From Streptomyces macrolidinus (GTDB taxonomy: Bacteria > Actinomycetota > Actinomycetes > Streptomycetales > Streptomycetaceae), in contig NZ_JAMWMR010000003.1 of assembly GCF_023887685.1 (NCBI RefSeq), positions 248,001 to 312,000 of the forward strand: a stretch of 64,000 bases of DNA, given 5' to 3'. The stretch's first letter is position 1. Every line of letters starts with the position of its first letter. The notes beneath the pieces were generated by a model. The model was given only the letters and a program-made list of their open reading frames with translations. It made no database searches and had not been told where the DNA came from. A program made the position numbers and the translations under genes. This document shows positions 17,410 through 26,654 of this stretch, piece by piece.

Positions 17410-18039
17410 ATGAAGATCGGTCGTGTTCTGTCTGCCGCTGCCGTGTCCGGCTCTCTCTTGTTGTCCTCCATGGCCGCCTCCACCACGGCGTCGGCAGATG
17501 TCCGGGGCGCCGTTCCGGCAAGTGACATGCATGTCCTGAGCAACGAGCAGTTCGCCACGCTGTCCGCCTCGCGATCGCTGCCGCTGCCCGCCTCCTCGGG
17601 CCTTTCGGACGGGCCCTCGTCCGCGGCGCGATCGGCCCTGGCGAACCATTGGAACCAGCGCGTGAAGGTGTGGAGCAAGGATGCGAACGGCCTGAGGATT
17701 CCCACCCGCTTCGGAAACGGAGAACTGGGCTGGAGTCACTTCTCGCGCCCGCACAACATCACCAATACGAAGGTGATCAAAGTGATCACCAGCGAGCATC
17801 CGGAACGGCAGACCCCGGAGGAGAGGCGGGGCAATCCGCATCGCCTCAAGTACGGCGGGGTGTTGGTCGACGGTCGCGGCCGTGTACTCGCCCGGCTCCG
17901 GGCCTGGGTGCAGAACGCGAAGAAGACGCAGGACGGGCGATTCTCGGTCACGGACGGCAGCGGTATCGTCGGCGTCATCACCGCCTACTGCACGGGGCGG
18001 CCAGGAAACAAGTGCCCGGATGCGGTGAACCGCGCATGA
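17410..18039 (+). CDS. Probable secreted toxin with BECR-like (RNase) C-terminal domain
   Basis: A 209-residue protein with a Sec signal peptide (cleavage likely after A-S-A near 37). The C-terminal half has a histidine-containing G-W-S-H-F-S-R-P-H-N-I segment, a basic strand region (V-L-A-R-L-R-A-W-V) and the end V-I-T-A-Y-C-T-G. The last motif resembles the T-x-Y end of Barnase-EndoU-ColicinE5/D-RelE (BECR) fold nuclease toxins; this assignment is inference. ATG 17410 has GGGGAG upstream. Its stop overlaps the next gene's ATG (ATGA), the layout of a toxin-immunity pair. Confidence 0.55.
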   Translation: MKIGRVLSAAAVSGSLLLSSMAASTTASADVRGAVPASDMHVLSNEQFATLSASRSLPLPASSGLSDGPSSAARSALANHWNQRVKVWSKDANGLRIPTRFGNGELGWSHFSRPHNITNTKVIKVITSEHPERQTPEERRGNPHRLKYGGVLVDGRGRVLARLRAWVQNAKKTQDGRFSVTDGSGIVGVITAYCTGRPGNKCPDAVNRA

Positions 18040-18782
18040 GGATCGTCCCCACAGCGCCCGACGAGTGGCACCCCCACATCACCGTGGCAGGTCCCGAGTA
18101 CGAGGGCTTGCTGTACTGGCTGCGCAGCTTCGTCGCGGTACCGCTGACCGGCGACGCCCTGGTGTTGCGCGGTGTCCTGCCTCCCCGCGGCACGGACGGC
18201 GGCCCCCGAGTGGCGCTGTGGAACGGGCGCGACCTGTCCTCGTCGGTCGCCTTCGACATCGCCCTCACCGATGCCGAAGGCGACCTGCTGGACCCCCTTC
18301 TGCACATCCTCGCGCTGCGCCGCCTGGCGGCCGACCACGCCGCCGGCCGACTCGCCGCACCTGCCGGGACGGACGGCTTCGGCATCCCCGTACACGACAT
18401 GCGGCAGCGGTACGCGGAGATCGCCGCAGCATGCCGCCCCACGATCAGCGATGCCCTGGACCTGCCCCTGCGCGCCCTGACCGCGCAGGTGCAGGACCTG
18501 GAGGACTGCGCTCTGTGGGGCTTCGTCCTGGCGGACGACGCGACCGGCCGGTACTACGTCCGTGTCCCCGGCGAAATCAAGCCAGAAGAGATCATGGTCG
18601 GCGTCGACGTGCGGCTGCGTGACCGTACGGGGACGCCGAAGCGGCACGTGGGGATGCTCGACGTCTACCTGCCGAGCCTCGCCTACGACCGGGACCTGAC
18701 GCGCCACCGGGTCGCGGACGGCGACGGGTACTGCGACATGGTCTGCGACGTGACGGAGTTCGTCGGCGGGCCCGAGGAATGA
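18036..18782 (+). CDS. Candidate immunity protein for the upstream toxin
   Basis: 248 residues, acidic and soluble, with no signal peptide. I do not recognise the family. It starts within the stop of the secreted toxin-like gene (ATGA), so the two are co-expressed. A cytosolic partner to a secreted nuclease-like protein is best explained as immunity, but this rests on context alone. It ends 50 bp before the convergent ABC gene. Confidence 0.45.
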   Translation: MRIVPTAPDEWHPHITVAGPEYEGLLYWLRSFVAVPLTGDALVLRGVLPPRGTDGGPRVALWNGRDLSSSVAFDIALTDAEGDLLDPLLHILALRRLAADHAAGRLAAPAGTDGFGIPVHDMRQRYAEIAAACRPTISDALDLPLRALTAQVQDLEDCALWGFVLADDATGRYYVRVPGEIKPEEIMVGVDVRLRDRTGTPKRHVGMLDVYLPSLAYDRDLTRHRVADGDGYCDMVCDVTEFVGGPEE

Positions 18783-18793
18783 GGCAAGGTGGT

Positions 18794-18831
18794 GCGGACG
18801 ACAGGTCCCAGAGGTGCGGGACCCCGTCCGC
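18794..18831. terminator. Bidirectional terminator
   Basis: Interrupted inverted repeat: GCGGACG pairs with CGTCCGC, and GGTCCC with GGGACC inside it, between convergent genes. Confidence 0.6.
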
Positions 18832-20691
18832 TCACGCCAGACTGTCCCGCCACGCCCGGTGCAGATCCGCGAACCTCCCCTTGTCCTCGATCAGTTCGGC
18901 CGGGCTGCCGTCCTCCACGATGCGGCCGTGTTCCATGACCAGGACCCGGTCGGCGATCTCCACCGTCGACAGGCGGTGGGCGATCACCACGGCCGTACGG
19001 CCGCGCAGCACCGTCACCATCGCTCGCTGCACCGCCTGTTCGCCCGGGATGTCCAGGGAGCTGGTCGCCTCGTCCAGGATGAGGACCGCCGGGTCGGCCA
19101 GCAACGCCCGTGCGAAAGAGACCAGTTGGCGCTGGCCCGCCGAGATGCGCCCGCCTCGCTTGCGGACGTCCGTGTCGTAGCCGTCCGGCAGAGCGCTGAT
19201 GAAGTCATGCGCGCCGATCGCCTTCGCCGCACGCTCGATGTCCTCGCGGGTCGCGTCCGGGCGGCCGATCGCGATGTTCTCCGCGACCGTGCCCGAGAAC
19301 AGGAACGCCTCCTGGGTCACCATCACCACCCCGCTGCGCAGCGCGGCCATGGAGAGGTCACGCAGGTCGACGCCGTCCAGCAACACCCGGCCGTGGGAGG
19401 GATCGTAGAAGCGGGCCAGCAGCTTGGCGAGGGTGGACTTGCCCGCGCCCGTGGAGCCGACCACGGCGACGGTCTGCCCGGCCGGGAGGGTCAGCGCGAA
19501 GCGGGGCAGCACCTCGCCCCCGGTGCGATAGCCGAAGCTCACGTCGTCGAACACGACCTCGCGGCCCGGCAGTTCCGTACGGCGCGCGGGAAGCTGCCGG
19601 GGCGCCGCGGGCTCGGGGACCGAGGGCTTCTGGGCGAGCAGACCGGCGATCTTCTCCAGTGAAGCCGCCGCCGACTGGTAGGAGTTGAGGAACATGCCGA
19701 GCCGGTCGATCGGGTCGTACAGCCGCCGCAGATACAGCACCGCCGCCGCCAGCACGCCCAGTTCCAGCGTGCCGTCCGACACCCGGTAGGCACCCCACAG
19801 CACCATGCCCGCGACCGCCGTGTTGGCCACCAGCCGGGAGCCGGTGACATAACGGGCCATCTCCAGCAGCGCGTTGCCGTTGGTGGTCTCGTGACAGCGG
19901 TTGAGCGTACGGAAGTCGGCGTCGTTCGCGGCCTCCTGGCGGAAGGCGCGCACCGGACGGATGCCGTTCATGGTCTCCACGAACTTCACGATCACCGCCG
20001 CGATCGCCGTGGACCGCTCCCGGTAGACCCGACCGGCGCGCCGCTGGTAGAGCCGTACCAGCAGATACAGCGGCCCGAAGGACGCCACGGCGACCACGCC
20101 GATGCCCAGATCCAGCCACAGCAGCATCGCCGCGATGTAGACGAAGGACAGGATGACCGTGACCAGCTCCTGGAGCCCCTCGTCCAGCAGCTCGCGCAGC
20201 GACTCCACGTCCGTGGTGGAGCGGGAGATGAGCCGGCCCGAGGTGTACCGCTCGTGGAAGTCCACGCTGAGCGCCTGCGCATGGCGGAAGATCCGGCCGC
20301 GCAGGTCCAGCAGGACGTCCTGGTCGACCCGGGCCGCGGCGACGATGAACGCCCACTGCAACGCCCCGGAGGCCAGCGCGCACAGCAGATAGCCGACGGC
20401 CACCGCGATCAGCGGCCCGTGGTCGTCACGGCGCAGCGCCGGTACGGCGGTGTCGATCGCGTACGCCACCAGCAGCGGGCCCGCCTGCACCGCCGCCTGC
20501 TGGAGCAGCAGCAGAAGCGTGGTGCCGGCCACCCGCGCCTTCATGGGCGCGAGCAGCGAGCGCAGCAGGGCGGCCGTGGCGCCCGGAGCGGAGGGCAGGA
20601 CGTCCCGGTCGAAGGGGTCGTCGGCAGCCCGGGGGCGCGGCGCGTCCTGGGCGTCCCCGGTGGCGGGGGCGGACGTCGTGGGAGCCGTCAT
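18832..20691 (-). CDS. ABC exporter half-transporter (catalytic Walker B subunit)
   Basis: 619 residues: an N-terminal six-helix type IV transmembrane domain (about 55-340) and a C-terminal ATPase. Walker A G-S-T-G-A-G-K-S-T and Walker B V-L-I-L-D-E with the catalytic Glu are canonical, but the signature reads I-S-A-G-Q rather than L-S-G-G-Q. It overlaps its partner by ATGA (20688-20691), so the two form a heterodimeric exporter. Substrate unknown; the class exports drugs, lipids or peptides. Confidence 0.88.
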   Translation of the reverse strand: MTAPTTSAPATGDAQDAPRPRAADDPFDRDVLPSAPGATAALLRSLLAPMKARVAGTTLLLLLQQAAVQAGPLLVAYAIDTAVPALRRDDHGPLIAVAVGYLLCALASGALQWAFIVAAARVDQDVLLDLRGRIFRHAQALSVDFHERYTSGRLISRSTTDVESLRELLDEGLQELVTVILSFVYIAAMLLWLDLGIGVVAVASFGPLYLLVRLYQRRAGRVYRERSTAIAAVIVKFVETMNGIRPVRAFRQEAANDADFRTLNRCHETTNGNALLEMARYVTGSRLVANTAVAGMVLWGAYRVSDGTLELGVLAAAVLYLRRLYDPIDRLGMFLNSYQSAAASLEKIAGLLAQKPSVPEPAAPRQLPARRTELPGREVVFDDVSFGYRTGGEVLPRFALTLPAGQTVAVVGSTGAGKSTLAKLLARFYDPSHGRVLLDGVDLRDLSMAALRSGVVMVTQEAFLFSGTVAENIAIGRPDATREDIERAAKAIGAHDFISALPDGYDTDVRKRGGRISAGQRQLVSFARALLADPAVLILDEATSSLDIPGEQAVQRAMVTVLRGRTAVVIAHRLSTVEIADRVLVMEHGRIVEDGSPAELIEDKGRFADLHRAWRDSLA

Positions 20692-22580
20692 CGGTCGTCG
20701 TCCTCTTCTTCCTCCGTGGGCCGGCCCGACATGAGGAGGGCGTACTCGGCGTTGGTGCGCAGCAGTTCGTGATGGGTGCCGACGGCGGCGATCCGCCCGC
20801 CGGAGAGCAGGGCGACGCGGTCGGCCAGCAGCACCGTGGACGGGCGGTGGGCCACGATCAGGGCGGTGGTGCCCTGGAGCACCTGGCGCAGCGCGGCCTC
20901 CACGGCCGCCTCCGTGTGCACGTCCAGCGCGGACAGCGGATCGTCCAGGACCAGGAAGCGGGGGCGGCCGACGACGGCGCGGGCCAGCGCGAGGCGCTGC
21001 CGCTGGCCGCCGGAGAGGCTGAGCCCCTGTTCGCCCACCTGGGTGGCGGGACCGTCGGGCAGGGCGTGGACGAAGTCGGCCTGGGCCACGGCGAGAGCGC
21101 GGTGCAGCTCGTCCGTGCCCGCGTCGGTGCTCGCGCCCATGAGGACGTTGTCGGCGACGCTCGCGGAGAACAGGGTGGGCTCCTCGAAGGCGACGGCGAC
21201 CATCGCCCGCAGCTCCTCGCGGCGCAGCTCGGTGATGTCCTGCCCGTCGAGGGTGATACGGCCCTCGGTCACCTCGTGCAGCCGGGGGATGAGCGCGGTG
21301 AGCGTCGTCTTGCCGCTGCCGGTCGCGCCGACCAGCGCCATGGACTCGCCGGGGCGGATGTGCAGGTCGATGTCGTCGAGGAGCGGTGTGGAGTCGGCGG
21401 GGGCGTCGGGGAAGCGGAAGCGGACGTTCTCGAAGCGCAGGCCCGTACCGGAGGGCCCGGCGGTGGGGACGGCGGGCGCGGCGGGTGTGACAGAGGCGGT
21501 GGGTGTGACGAGGGCAGCGGATGTGACGGGGGCGGCGGGTGTGGCGGGGGTCGTCTCCGTCTCCGGCCGCGCGTCCATCACCTCGAAGTATCGTTCCGTC
21601 GCCGTGGCCGCCTCCTGGCTCATCGCCAGCAGGAAGCCGATCGACTCCACCGGCCAGCGCAGGGCGAGCGCCGTGGAGAGGAAGGCGACCAGCGTGCCCG
21701 TCGACAGCGAGCCGTCCGAGACCTGCACGGCTCCCACCACGAGCGTCGCCCCGATGGCCACCTCCGGCAGAGCCATGATGACCGCCCAGATGGTCGCGAG
21801 CAGCCGGGCCTTGCGCAGCTCGGTGCCGCGCAGCTTCCCGGACAGCTCGCGAAACGCCCGCGCCTGGCTGCGGTGGCGGCCGAACCCCTTGATGATGCGG
21901 ATGCCGAGCACACTCTCCTCGACCACCGTCGTCAGATCCCCGACCTGGTCCTGCGCCTGCCGGGCCGCGTGCGCGTACCGCTTCTCGAAGACCGCGCTCA
22001 GGGCGATCAGCGGCACGGCGGGCGCCAGCATCACCAGCCCCAGCGTCCAGTCCTGGAGCAGCATGATGACCACGCCGACCAGGATCGTCACACCGTTGAC
22101 GAAGAGGAACGTCAGCGGGAAGGCGAGGAACATGCGCAGCAGCATCAGGTCCGTCGTGCCCCGGGAGAGCAACTGACCGGACGCCCACCGGTCGTGGAAG
22201 GCGATCGGCAGCCGCTGCAGATGCCGGTACAGATCTGCCCGCATCTCCGCCTCGACATGCGACAGCGGACGCGCCACCAGCCAGCGCCGCAGCCCGAACA
22301 GCAGTGCCTCGGCGACCCCGAGCAGCAGCAGATACAGCGCGCCCCGCCACACACCGGCAAAGTCGCGCTCCGCGATGGGCCCGTCCACCATCCACTTCAG
22401 TACGAGCGGGATCACCAGCCCCATACAGGAGGCGACGACCGCGACGAGCGCGGCGGTGACCAGGCGCGCGCGCACCGGTCGTACGAACGGCCACAGGCGC
22501 AGCAGCGTACGGACGGCCGAACGCTCGTCCGGACGGGGCCGTTCAGCAGGAGCTTCAGCGGAGGCAGGTGTCGTGGGCAT
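20688..22580 (-). CDS. ABC exporter half-transporter (degenerate Walker B subunit)
   Basis: 630 residues with the same domain order as its partner. Walker A G-A-T-G-S-G-K-T-T and signature L-S-G-G-Q are canonical, but Walker B reads F-L-V-L-D-D, with Asp in place of the catalytic Glu. A low-complexity T/P/A/V linker (about 345-375) joins the membrane and ATPase domains. Start ATG 22580 is immediately preceded by an in-frame GTG. The substitutions in the two subunits complement each other exactly as in asymmetric heterodimeric exporters. Confidence 0.88.
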   Translation of the reverse strand: MPTTPASAEAPAERPRPDERSAVRTLLRLWPFVRPVRARLVTAALVAVVASCMGLVIPLVLKWMVDGPIAERDFAGVWRGALYLLLLGVAEALLFGLRRWLVARPLSHVEAEMRADLYRHLQRLPIAFHDRWASGQLLSRGTTDLMLLRMFLAFPLTFLFVNGVTILVGVVIMLLQDWTLGLVMLAPAVPLIALSAVFEKRYAHAARQAQDQVGDLTTVVEESVLGIRIIKGFGRHRSQARAFRELSGKLRGTELRKARLLATIWAVIMALPEVAIGATLVVGAVQVSDGSLSTGTLVAFLSTALALRWPVESIGFLLAMSQEAATATERYFEVMDARPETETTPATPAAPVTSAALVTPTASVTPAAPAVPTAGPSGTGLRFENVRFRFPDAPADSTPLLDDIDLHIRPGESMALVGATGSGKTTLTALIPRLHEVTEGRITLDGQDITELRREELRAMVAVAFEEPTLFSASVADNVLMGASTDAGTDELHRALAVAQADFVHALPDGPATQVGEQGLSLSGGQRQRLALARAVVGRPRFLVLDDPLSALDVHTEAAVEAALRQVLQGTTALIVAHRPSTVLLADRVALLSGGRIAAVGTHHELLRTNAEYALLMSGRPTEEEEDDDR

Positions 22581-22652
22581 CACCAGCGAGCCTACGGACT
22601 GACACGCACCGCGCCCACCGAGTTTTGGCCGGATCCCCGTCCACCGCTGGTC

Positions 22653-22707
22653 CTACGACCTGCGACTTCGGCGGCCCGAACGCCCGTGCCCGCACCCGGG
22701 GTCGTAG
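22653..22707. promoter_or_regulatory. Inverted CTACGACC / GGTCGTAG half-sites
   Basis: Perfect 8-bp half-sites in inverted orientation, 39 bp apart, in the divergent promoter region upstream of the ABC-2 operon. Related TACGAC elements recur after the response-regulator gene, which makes these candidate sites for that regulator. Confidence 0.4.
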
Positions 22708-22789
22708 CGTCGCATCAGCCGATCGGCCGATGCCGCTTCGAGCGCCTCGGGCGATGTGCGCCGACCGCGGTCGGCGGGACGCTGCTGCC

Positions 22790-23692
22790 ATGTCCGTCAT
22801 CGAAGTCAGCGAACTGCGCAAGTCCTACGGCGGCCGGGCCGTCGTCGACGGCGTCTCCTTCGCCGTCGAGGAGGGCGAGATCTTCGGGATCCTCGGCCCG
22901 AACGGCGCAGGCAAGACCACCACCGTCGAGTGCGTCGAGGGCCTCAGGGTCCCCGACGCGGGCCGGGTCCGCGTCACCGGCCTCGACCCGATCGCCGACC
23001 ACGAGCAGGTCACCCGCGTGCTCGGCGCCCAGCTCCAGCAGAGCGAACTCCAGGCCAAGCTCACCGTGCGCGAGGCGCTCGAGCTGTACGCCACCTTCTA
23101 TCCACGCCCGGCCGACTGGCGGCCCCTGGCCGAACGCCTCGGTCTCACCGAGAAGCTCACCACCCGCTTCGCCAAGCTCTCCGGCGGCCAGAAGCAGCGG
23201 CTGTTCATCGCGCTCGCCCTCGTCGGCAACCCCCGCATCGTCGTGCTCGACGAGCTGACCACCGGGCTCGACCCGCGCGCCCGCCGTGACACCTGGCAGC
23301 TCATCGAGGACGTCCGGGCGGGCGGGGTCACCGTCCTGCTCGTCACGCACTTCATGGAGGAGGCCCAGCGGCTGTGCGACCGGATCGCCGTCATCGACCG
23401 GGGCCGTATCGCCGCTCTGGACACCCCTGAGGGACTGATCCGGCGCTCGGCGGGCGCCACCGTCGTCAGCTTCCTGCCGTCCGCGCCGCTGGACGAGCGG
23501 GAGTTGGACGCCCTGCCCGAACTGGCCTCCCTCGCCGCGAAGGACGGCCGCATCACGCTCTCCGGCACCGACGCGACCGTCAACGCCGTCATCACGCTCC
23601 TCGCCCGCCACCACATCACCGCCCACCAACTCCGTGTCACCGACGCCACGTTGGACGACGCGTTCCTGGATCTGACGGAGGCAACCGCATGA
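22790..23692 (+). CDS. ABC-2 type transporter ATPase
   Basis: 300 residues; Walker A G-P-N-G-A-G-K-T-T near 38, signature L-S-G-G-Q-K-Q-R near 134, Walker B I-V-V-L-D-E-L. The C-terminal DUF4162-like extension is typical of drug or antibiotic exporters (DrrA type). It overlaps the permease gene by ATGA and is followed by a histidine kinase and response regulator on the same strand, a common antibiotic- or envelope-stress-responsive module. Confidence 0.92.
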   Translation: MSVIEVSELRKSYGGRAVVDGVSFAVEEGEIFGILGPNGAGKTTTVECVEGLRVPDAGRVRVTGLDPIADHEQVTRVLGAQLQQSELQAKLTVREALELYATFYPRPADWRPLAERLGLTEKLTTRFAKLSGGQKQRLFIALALVGNPRIVVLDELTTGLDPRARRDTWQLIEDVRAGGVTVLLVTHFMEEAQRLCDRIAVIDRGRIAALDTPEGLIRRSAGATVVSFLPSAPLDERELDALPELASLAAKDGRITLSGTDATVNAVITLLARHHITAHQLRVTDATLDDAFLDLTEATA

Positions 23693-24438
23693 GTTCCCCG
23701 GCCCTCGACACCGCCGTACTGCGCACCGAGGTGCGCCTCTTCCGCCGTGAACCGGGCGCGATCTTCTGGATCCTGCTGTTCCCCACCCTGCTGCTGGTGA
23801 TCCTCGGCTCCATCCCGTCCTTCCGGGAGCACGACGACTCGCTCGGCGGCCTGCGACTCGTCGACACCTACGTTCCGATCGCGGTACTGCTCGGCCTGAT
23901 CCTCGGGGGTGTGCAGGCCATGCCGCAGACCCTCACCGGCTACCGCGAACGCGGCATCCTGCGCCGGATGTCCACCACCCCGATCCGCCCCGTCACCCTG
24001 CTCGCGGCGCACATGGTGGTCTTCGCGGGCGCGGCCCTGGCCTCGGCGCTGCTCTCCCTTCTCGTCGGGCGGCTCGCCTTCCATGTGCGCCTGCCCGAGC
24101 AGCCGTTCGGGTACGTGGTCGCCCTGGTGCTCGCCGTACTGGTCGCCCTCTCGCTGGGCTCGGTGATCTCCGCGCTGTCCCGCACCACGAAGATCGCCGG
24201 TGCGCTCGGGAGCGCGGTGCTCTTCCCGATGATGTTCTGCGCGGGGTTGTGGGTGCCGGTGCAGGCCATGCCCCACCTCCTCGCCCGGATCGTCGGCTAC
24301 ACCCCCTTCGGCGCCGCCGCCCAAGCCCTGGACCAGGCCGCCGCCGGGCACTGGCCGGCCCTGACCCACCTCGGCGTGCTCGCCGGGTGGACGGTGCTGC
24401 TCACCACCGTGGCCGCGCGCCGGTTCCGCTGGGAGTGA
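23689..24438 (+). CDS. ABC-2 type transporter permease
   Basis: 249 residues with six hydrophobic segments (for example I-F-W-I-L-L-F-P-T-L-L-L-V-I-L and L-A-V-L-V-A-L-S-L-G) and the ABC-2 signature region G-Y-R-E-R-G-I-L-R-R-M. It pairs with the upstream ATPase through an ATGA overlap. Substrate unknown. Confidence 0.9.
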   Translation: MSSPALDTAVLRTEVRLFRREPGAIFWILLFPTLLLVILGSIPSFREHDDSLGGLRLVDTYVPIAVLLGLILGGVQAMPQTLTGYRERGILRRMSTTPIRPVTLLAAHMVVFAGAALASALLSLLVGRLAFHVRLPEQPFGYVVALVLAVLVALSLGSVISALSRTTKIAGALGSAVLFPMMFCAGLWVPVQAMPHLLARIVGYTPFGAAAQALDQAAAGHWPALTHLGVLAGWTVLLTTVAARRFRWE

Positions 24439-24463
24439 GCCCGGCGTGCCGGACACTGGGGCC

Positions 24464-25714
24464 ATGAGGATCGCCGAATGGAAGCCGCGCCGGGCCACCT
24501 TCGCCGACTGGGGGCCGTACGCCTTCCTCGGCGTGGGTGTCCTGACGGCGGCCGGCTCGGCCACGCTGGTCGGCATGTCCCGGGACGCGCTCTACGGGTC
24601 CGCGGCCCTGGTGGTGGCCGCCCTGGTCCTGGAACTGGGCCGGGGACGGGTGATGCCGAGGCAACCGCAGCACGGCAGGGCGAACACCTTCTTCTACTTC
24701 GGACGGTGGGCGATCTCGTTCGTTCTCACCTGGCTCAACCCGTTCTTCGCCTTCTACGCCCTCACCGGCTACTACACGGCCGTCTACCAGTTGCCTCGCC
24801 GACTGGTGATGCCCGGTCTGTGCCTGACGGCCGTCACCATGACCGGCAGCGAGATCGGCGGCATGCCACCCCACGGGCTGGTCCTGTGGTTCGGGTTCGT
24901 CGTGGTGTTCGGCGTCAACATCGGCATCGTCGCCCTCTTCACCCGGTTCGCCGAGCAGGAGCAGATCCGCGCCACCGCCCAGGCCGAGACCATCGCCGAA
25001 CTGGAGCGCACCAACACGGCCTTGCAGCAGGCCCTCGACGAGAACGCCGCCCTGCACGCCCAACTCCTCGTCCAGGCACGGGAAGCGGGCGTCGCCGACG
25101 AGCGCAGGCGGCTGGCCGCCGAGATCCACGACACCCTCGCCCAGGGCCTGACCGGGATCATCGCCCAGCTCCAGGTGGTCGCGAACGAGGCCGATCTGCC
25201 CACGGCCCGCGTCCACTTGGAGCGTGCCGCCACACTGGCCCGGCACAGCCTCGGCGAGGCCCGCCGCTCCGTGCACAACCTCGCGCCGGTCGCTCTCGAC
25301 GCCGACGGTCTGCCCGAGGCGCTGAAGAAGACGGTGGCCGAATGGGGCGAACGCACCGGTGTCCGGGCCGACTTCACCGTCACGGGCCTCACCGAGCACC
25401 TGCACGACGAGGTCTCGGCGACCCTGCTGCGGATCGTCCAGGAGGCCCTGTCCAACGCCGCCCGTCACGCCCGCGCCACCCGCGTCGGTGTCACCCTGTC
25501 CTTCATGGGCGACGAGGTCACCCTCGACATCCGCGACGACGGCCGCGGCTTCGACCCCCTCGACGTTCCGGCCCGCAGCCGCGCGGGCGGCTTCGGCCTG
25601 GACGGGATGCGCGCCCGCGCCGAACGCATCGCGGGGTCCTTCACCATAGAGTCCGAACCGGGGCACGGCACGGCGATCTCGGCTCGCGTACCGTTGGTGC
25701 GCCATGACCGATGA
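24464..25714 (+). CDS. Sensor histidine kinase (HisKA_3, NarL-type partner)
   Basis: 416 residues. The N-terminal membrane region has about five hydrophobic segments (20-165). A coiled coil (about 170-210) leads to the H-box A-A-E-I-H-D-T-L-A-Q-G with His222, then HATPase motifs N-A-A-R-H-A (N box) and D-D-G-R-G-F-D. ATG 24464 was chosen; GTG 24446 is an in-frame alternative. It overlaps the response regulator by 11 bp. The short extracytoplasmic loops suggest membrane-stress or intramembrane sensing. Confidence 0.9.
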   Translation: MRIAEWKPRRATFADWGPYAFLGVGVLTAAGSATLVGMSRDALYGSAALVVAALVLELGRGRVMPRQPQHGRANTFFYFGRWAISFVLTWLNPFFAFYALTGYYTAVYQLPRRLVMPGLCLTAVTMTGSEIGGMPPHGLVLWFGFVVVFGVNIGIVALFTRFAEQEQIRATAQAETIAELERTNTALQQALDENAALHAQLLVQAREAGVADERRRLAAEIHDTLAQGLTGIIAQLQVVANEADLPTARVHLERAATLARHSLGEARRSVHNLAPVALDADGLPEALKKTVAEWGERTGVRADFTVTGLTEHLHDEVSATLLRIVQEALSNAARHARATRVGVTLSFMGDEVTLDIRDDGRGFDPLDVPARSRAGGFGLDGMRARAERIAGSFTIESEPGHGTAISARVPLVRHDR

Positions 25715-26396
25715 AGCCACGACCGACGACGCCACGACCGGCGACGCCGTGACCCATGATGCCGCGACCGTGATCTCCCTGCTGATCGTCGACGACCACC
25801 CCGTCGTCCGGGACGGTCTGCGCGGCATGTTCGAGTCCGCGCCAGGATTCACCGTGCTCGGCGAGGCGGCGGGCGGTGTCGAGGGGGTGGCCAAGGCCGC
25901 CGCGCTGGACCCGGACGTGGTCCTGATGGACCTGCGGATGCCGGGCGGCTCCGGGGTGGACGCCATCCGGGAGCTGACCCGGCGCGGTGTCCGCGCCAAG
26001 GTGCTCGTCCTGACGACGTACGACACCGACTCCGACACGCTGCCCGCGATCGAGGCCGGTGCGACCGGCTATCTCCTCAAGGACGCCCCGCGCGAGGAGT
26101 TGTTCACCGCCGTGCGCGCCGCCGCCGAGGGCCGTACGGTCCTCTCCCCGGCCGTGGCCTCCCGGCTGGTCTCCGCGGTCCGCGCGCCCGCCCGCGGCAA
26201 CGAACCGCTCTCGGCGCGCGAGCGCGAGGTCCTGGCGCTCGTCGCCAAGGGCACCTCCAACCGCGAGATCGCGCGCGAGCTGTTCATCAGCGAGGCCACC
26301 GTGAAGACCCACCTCACCCACCTCTACGCCAAGCTCGGCGCCAAGGACCGCGCGGCGGCGGTCGCGGTCGCCTACGACCGGGGGATCCTCGGCTGA
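25704..26396 (+). CDS. NarL/LuxR-type response regulator
   Basis: 230 residues with a non-conserved T/D-rich leader of 22. The receiver domain has D-D-H near 31 and phospho-acceptor Asp76 in V-L-M-D-L-R-M-P-G; Thr and Lys switch residues are present (L-T-T-Y, L-L-K-D). The C-terminal LuxR helix-turn-helix is marked by L-S-A-R-E-R-E-V-L and N-R-E-I-A-R-E-L-F-I-S. It probably controls the ABC-2 pair upstream. Confidence 0.92.
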   Translation: MTDEATTDDATTGDAVTHDAATVISLLIVDDHPVVRDGLRGMFESAPGFTVLGEAAGGVEGVAKAAALDPDVVLMDLRMPGGSGVDAIRELTRRGVRAKVLVLTTYDTDSDTLPAIEAGATGYLLKDAPREELFTAVRAAAEGRTVLSPAVASRLVSAVRAPARGNEPLSAREREVLALVAKGTSNREIARELFISEATVKTHLTHLYAKLGAKDRAAAVAVAYDRGILG

Positions 26397-26400
26397 GCGC

Positions 26401-26475
26401 GTCCCCGGCGGACGTACGACCGAGTGTCCCCAGCGGCCGTACGACCGAGTGTCCCCGGCGGACGTACGACACGGA
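26401..26475. repeat. Three 25-bp tandem copies containing CGTACGAC
   Basis: Units start GTCCCC(G/A)GCGG and contain (A/C)CGTACGACC. The third diverges after CGTACGAC. They lie directly behind the response-regulator gene and upstream of the L,D-transpeptidase, and share the TACGAC core with the inverted sites before the operon. Confidence 0.7.
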
Positions 26476-26654
26476 TGCGCGGGGGCGCACATCGGCGCGG
26501 CACCGCGCACTCCTCCACGAGGCCCGAGTCGGGACTGAGTTGTGACAATCACGGGGATCCTTGAAGGCGGGGCGTGTGATTGATTTGTCCTCATGCGCGC
26601 GCGAGTCGCGCAGGTGTGCGGGCCTGATCAGGCCGTGCGAGGGGAGACAGAATC

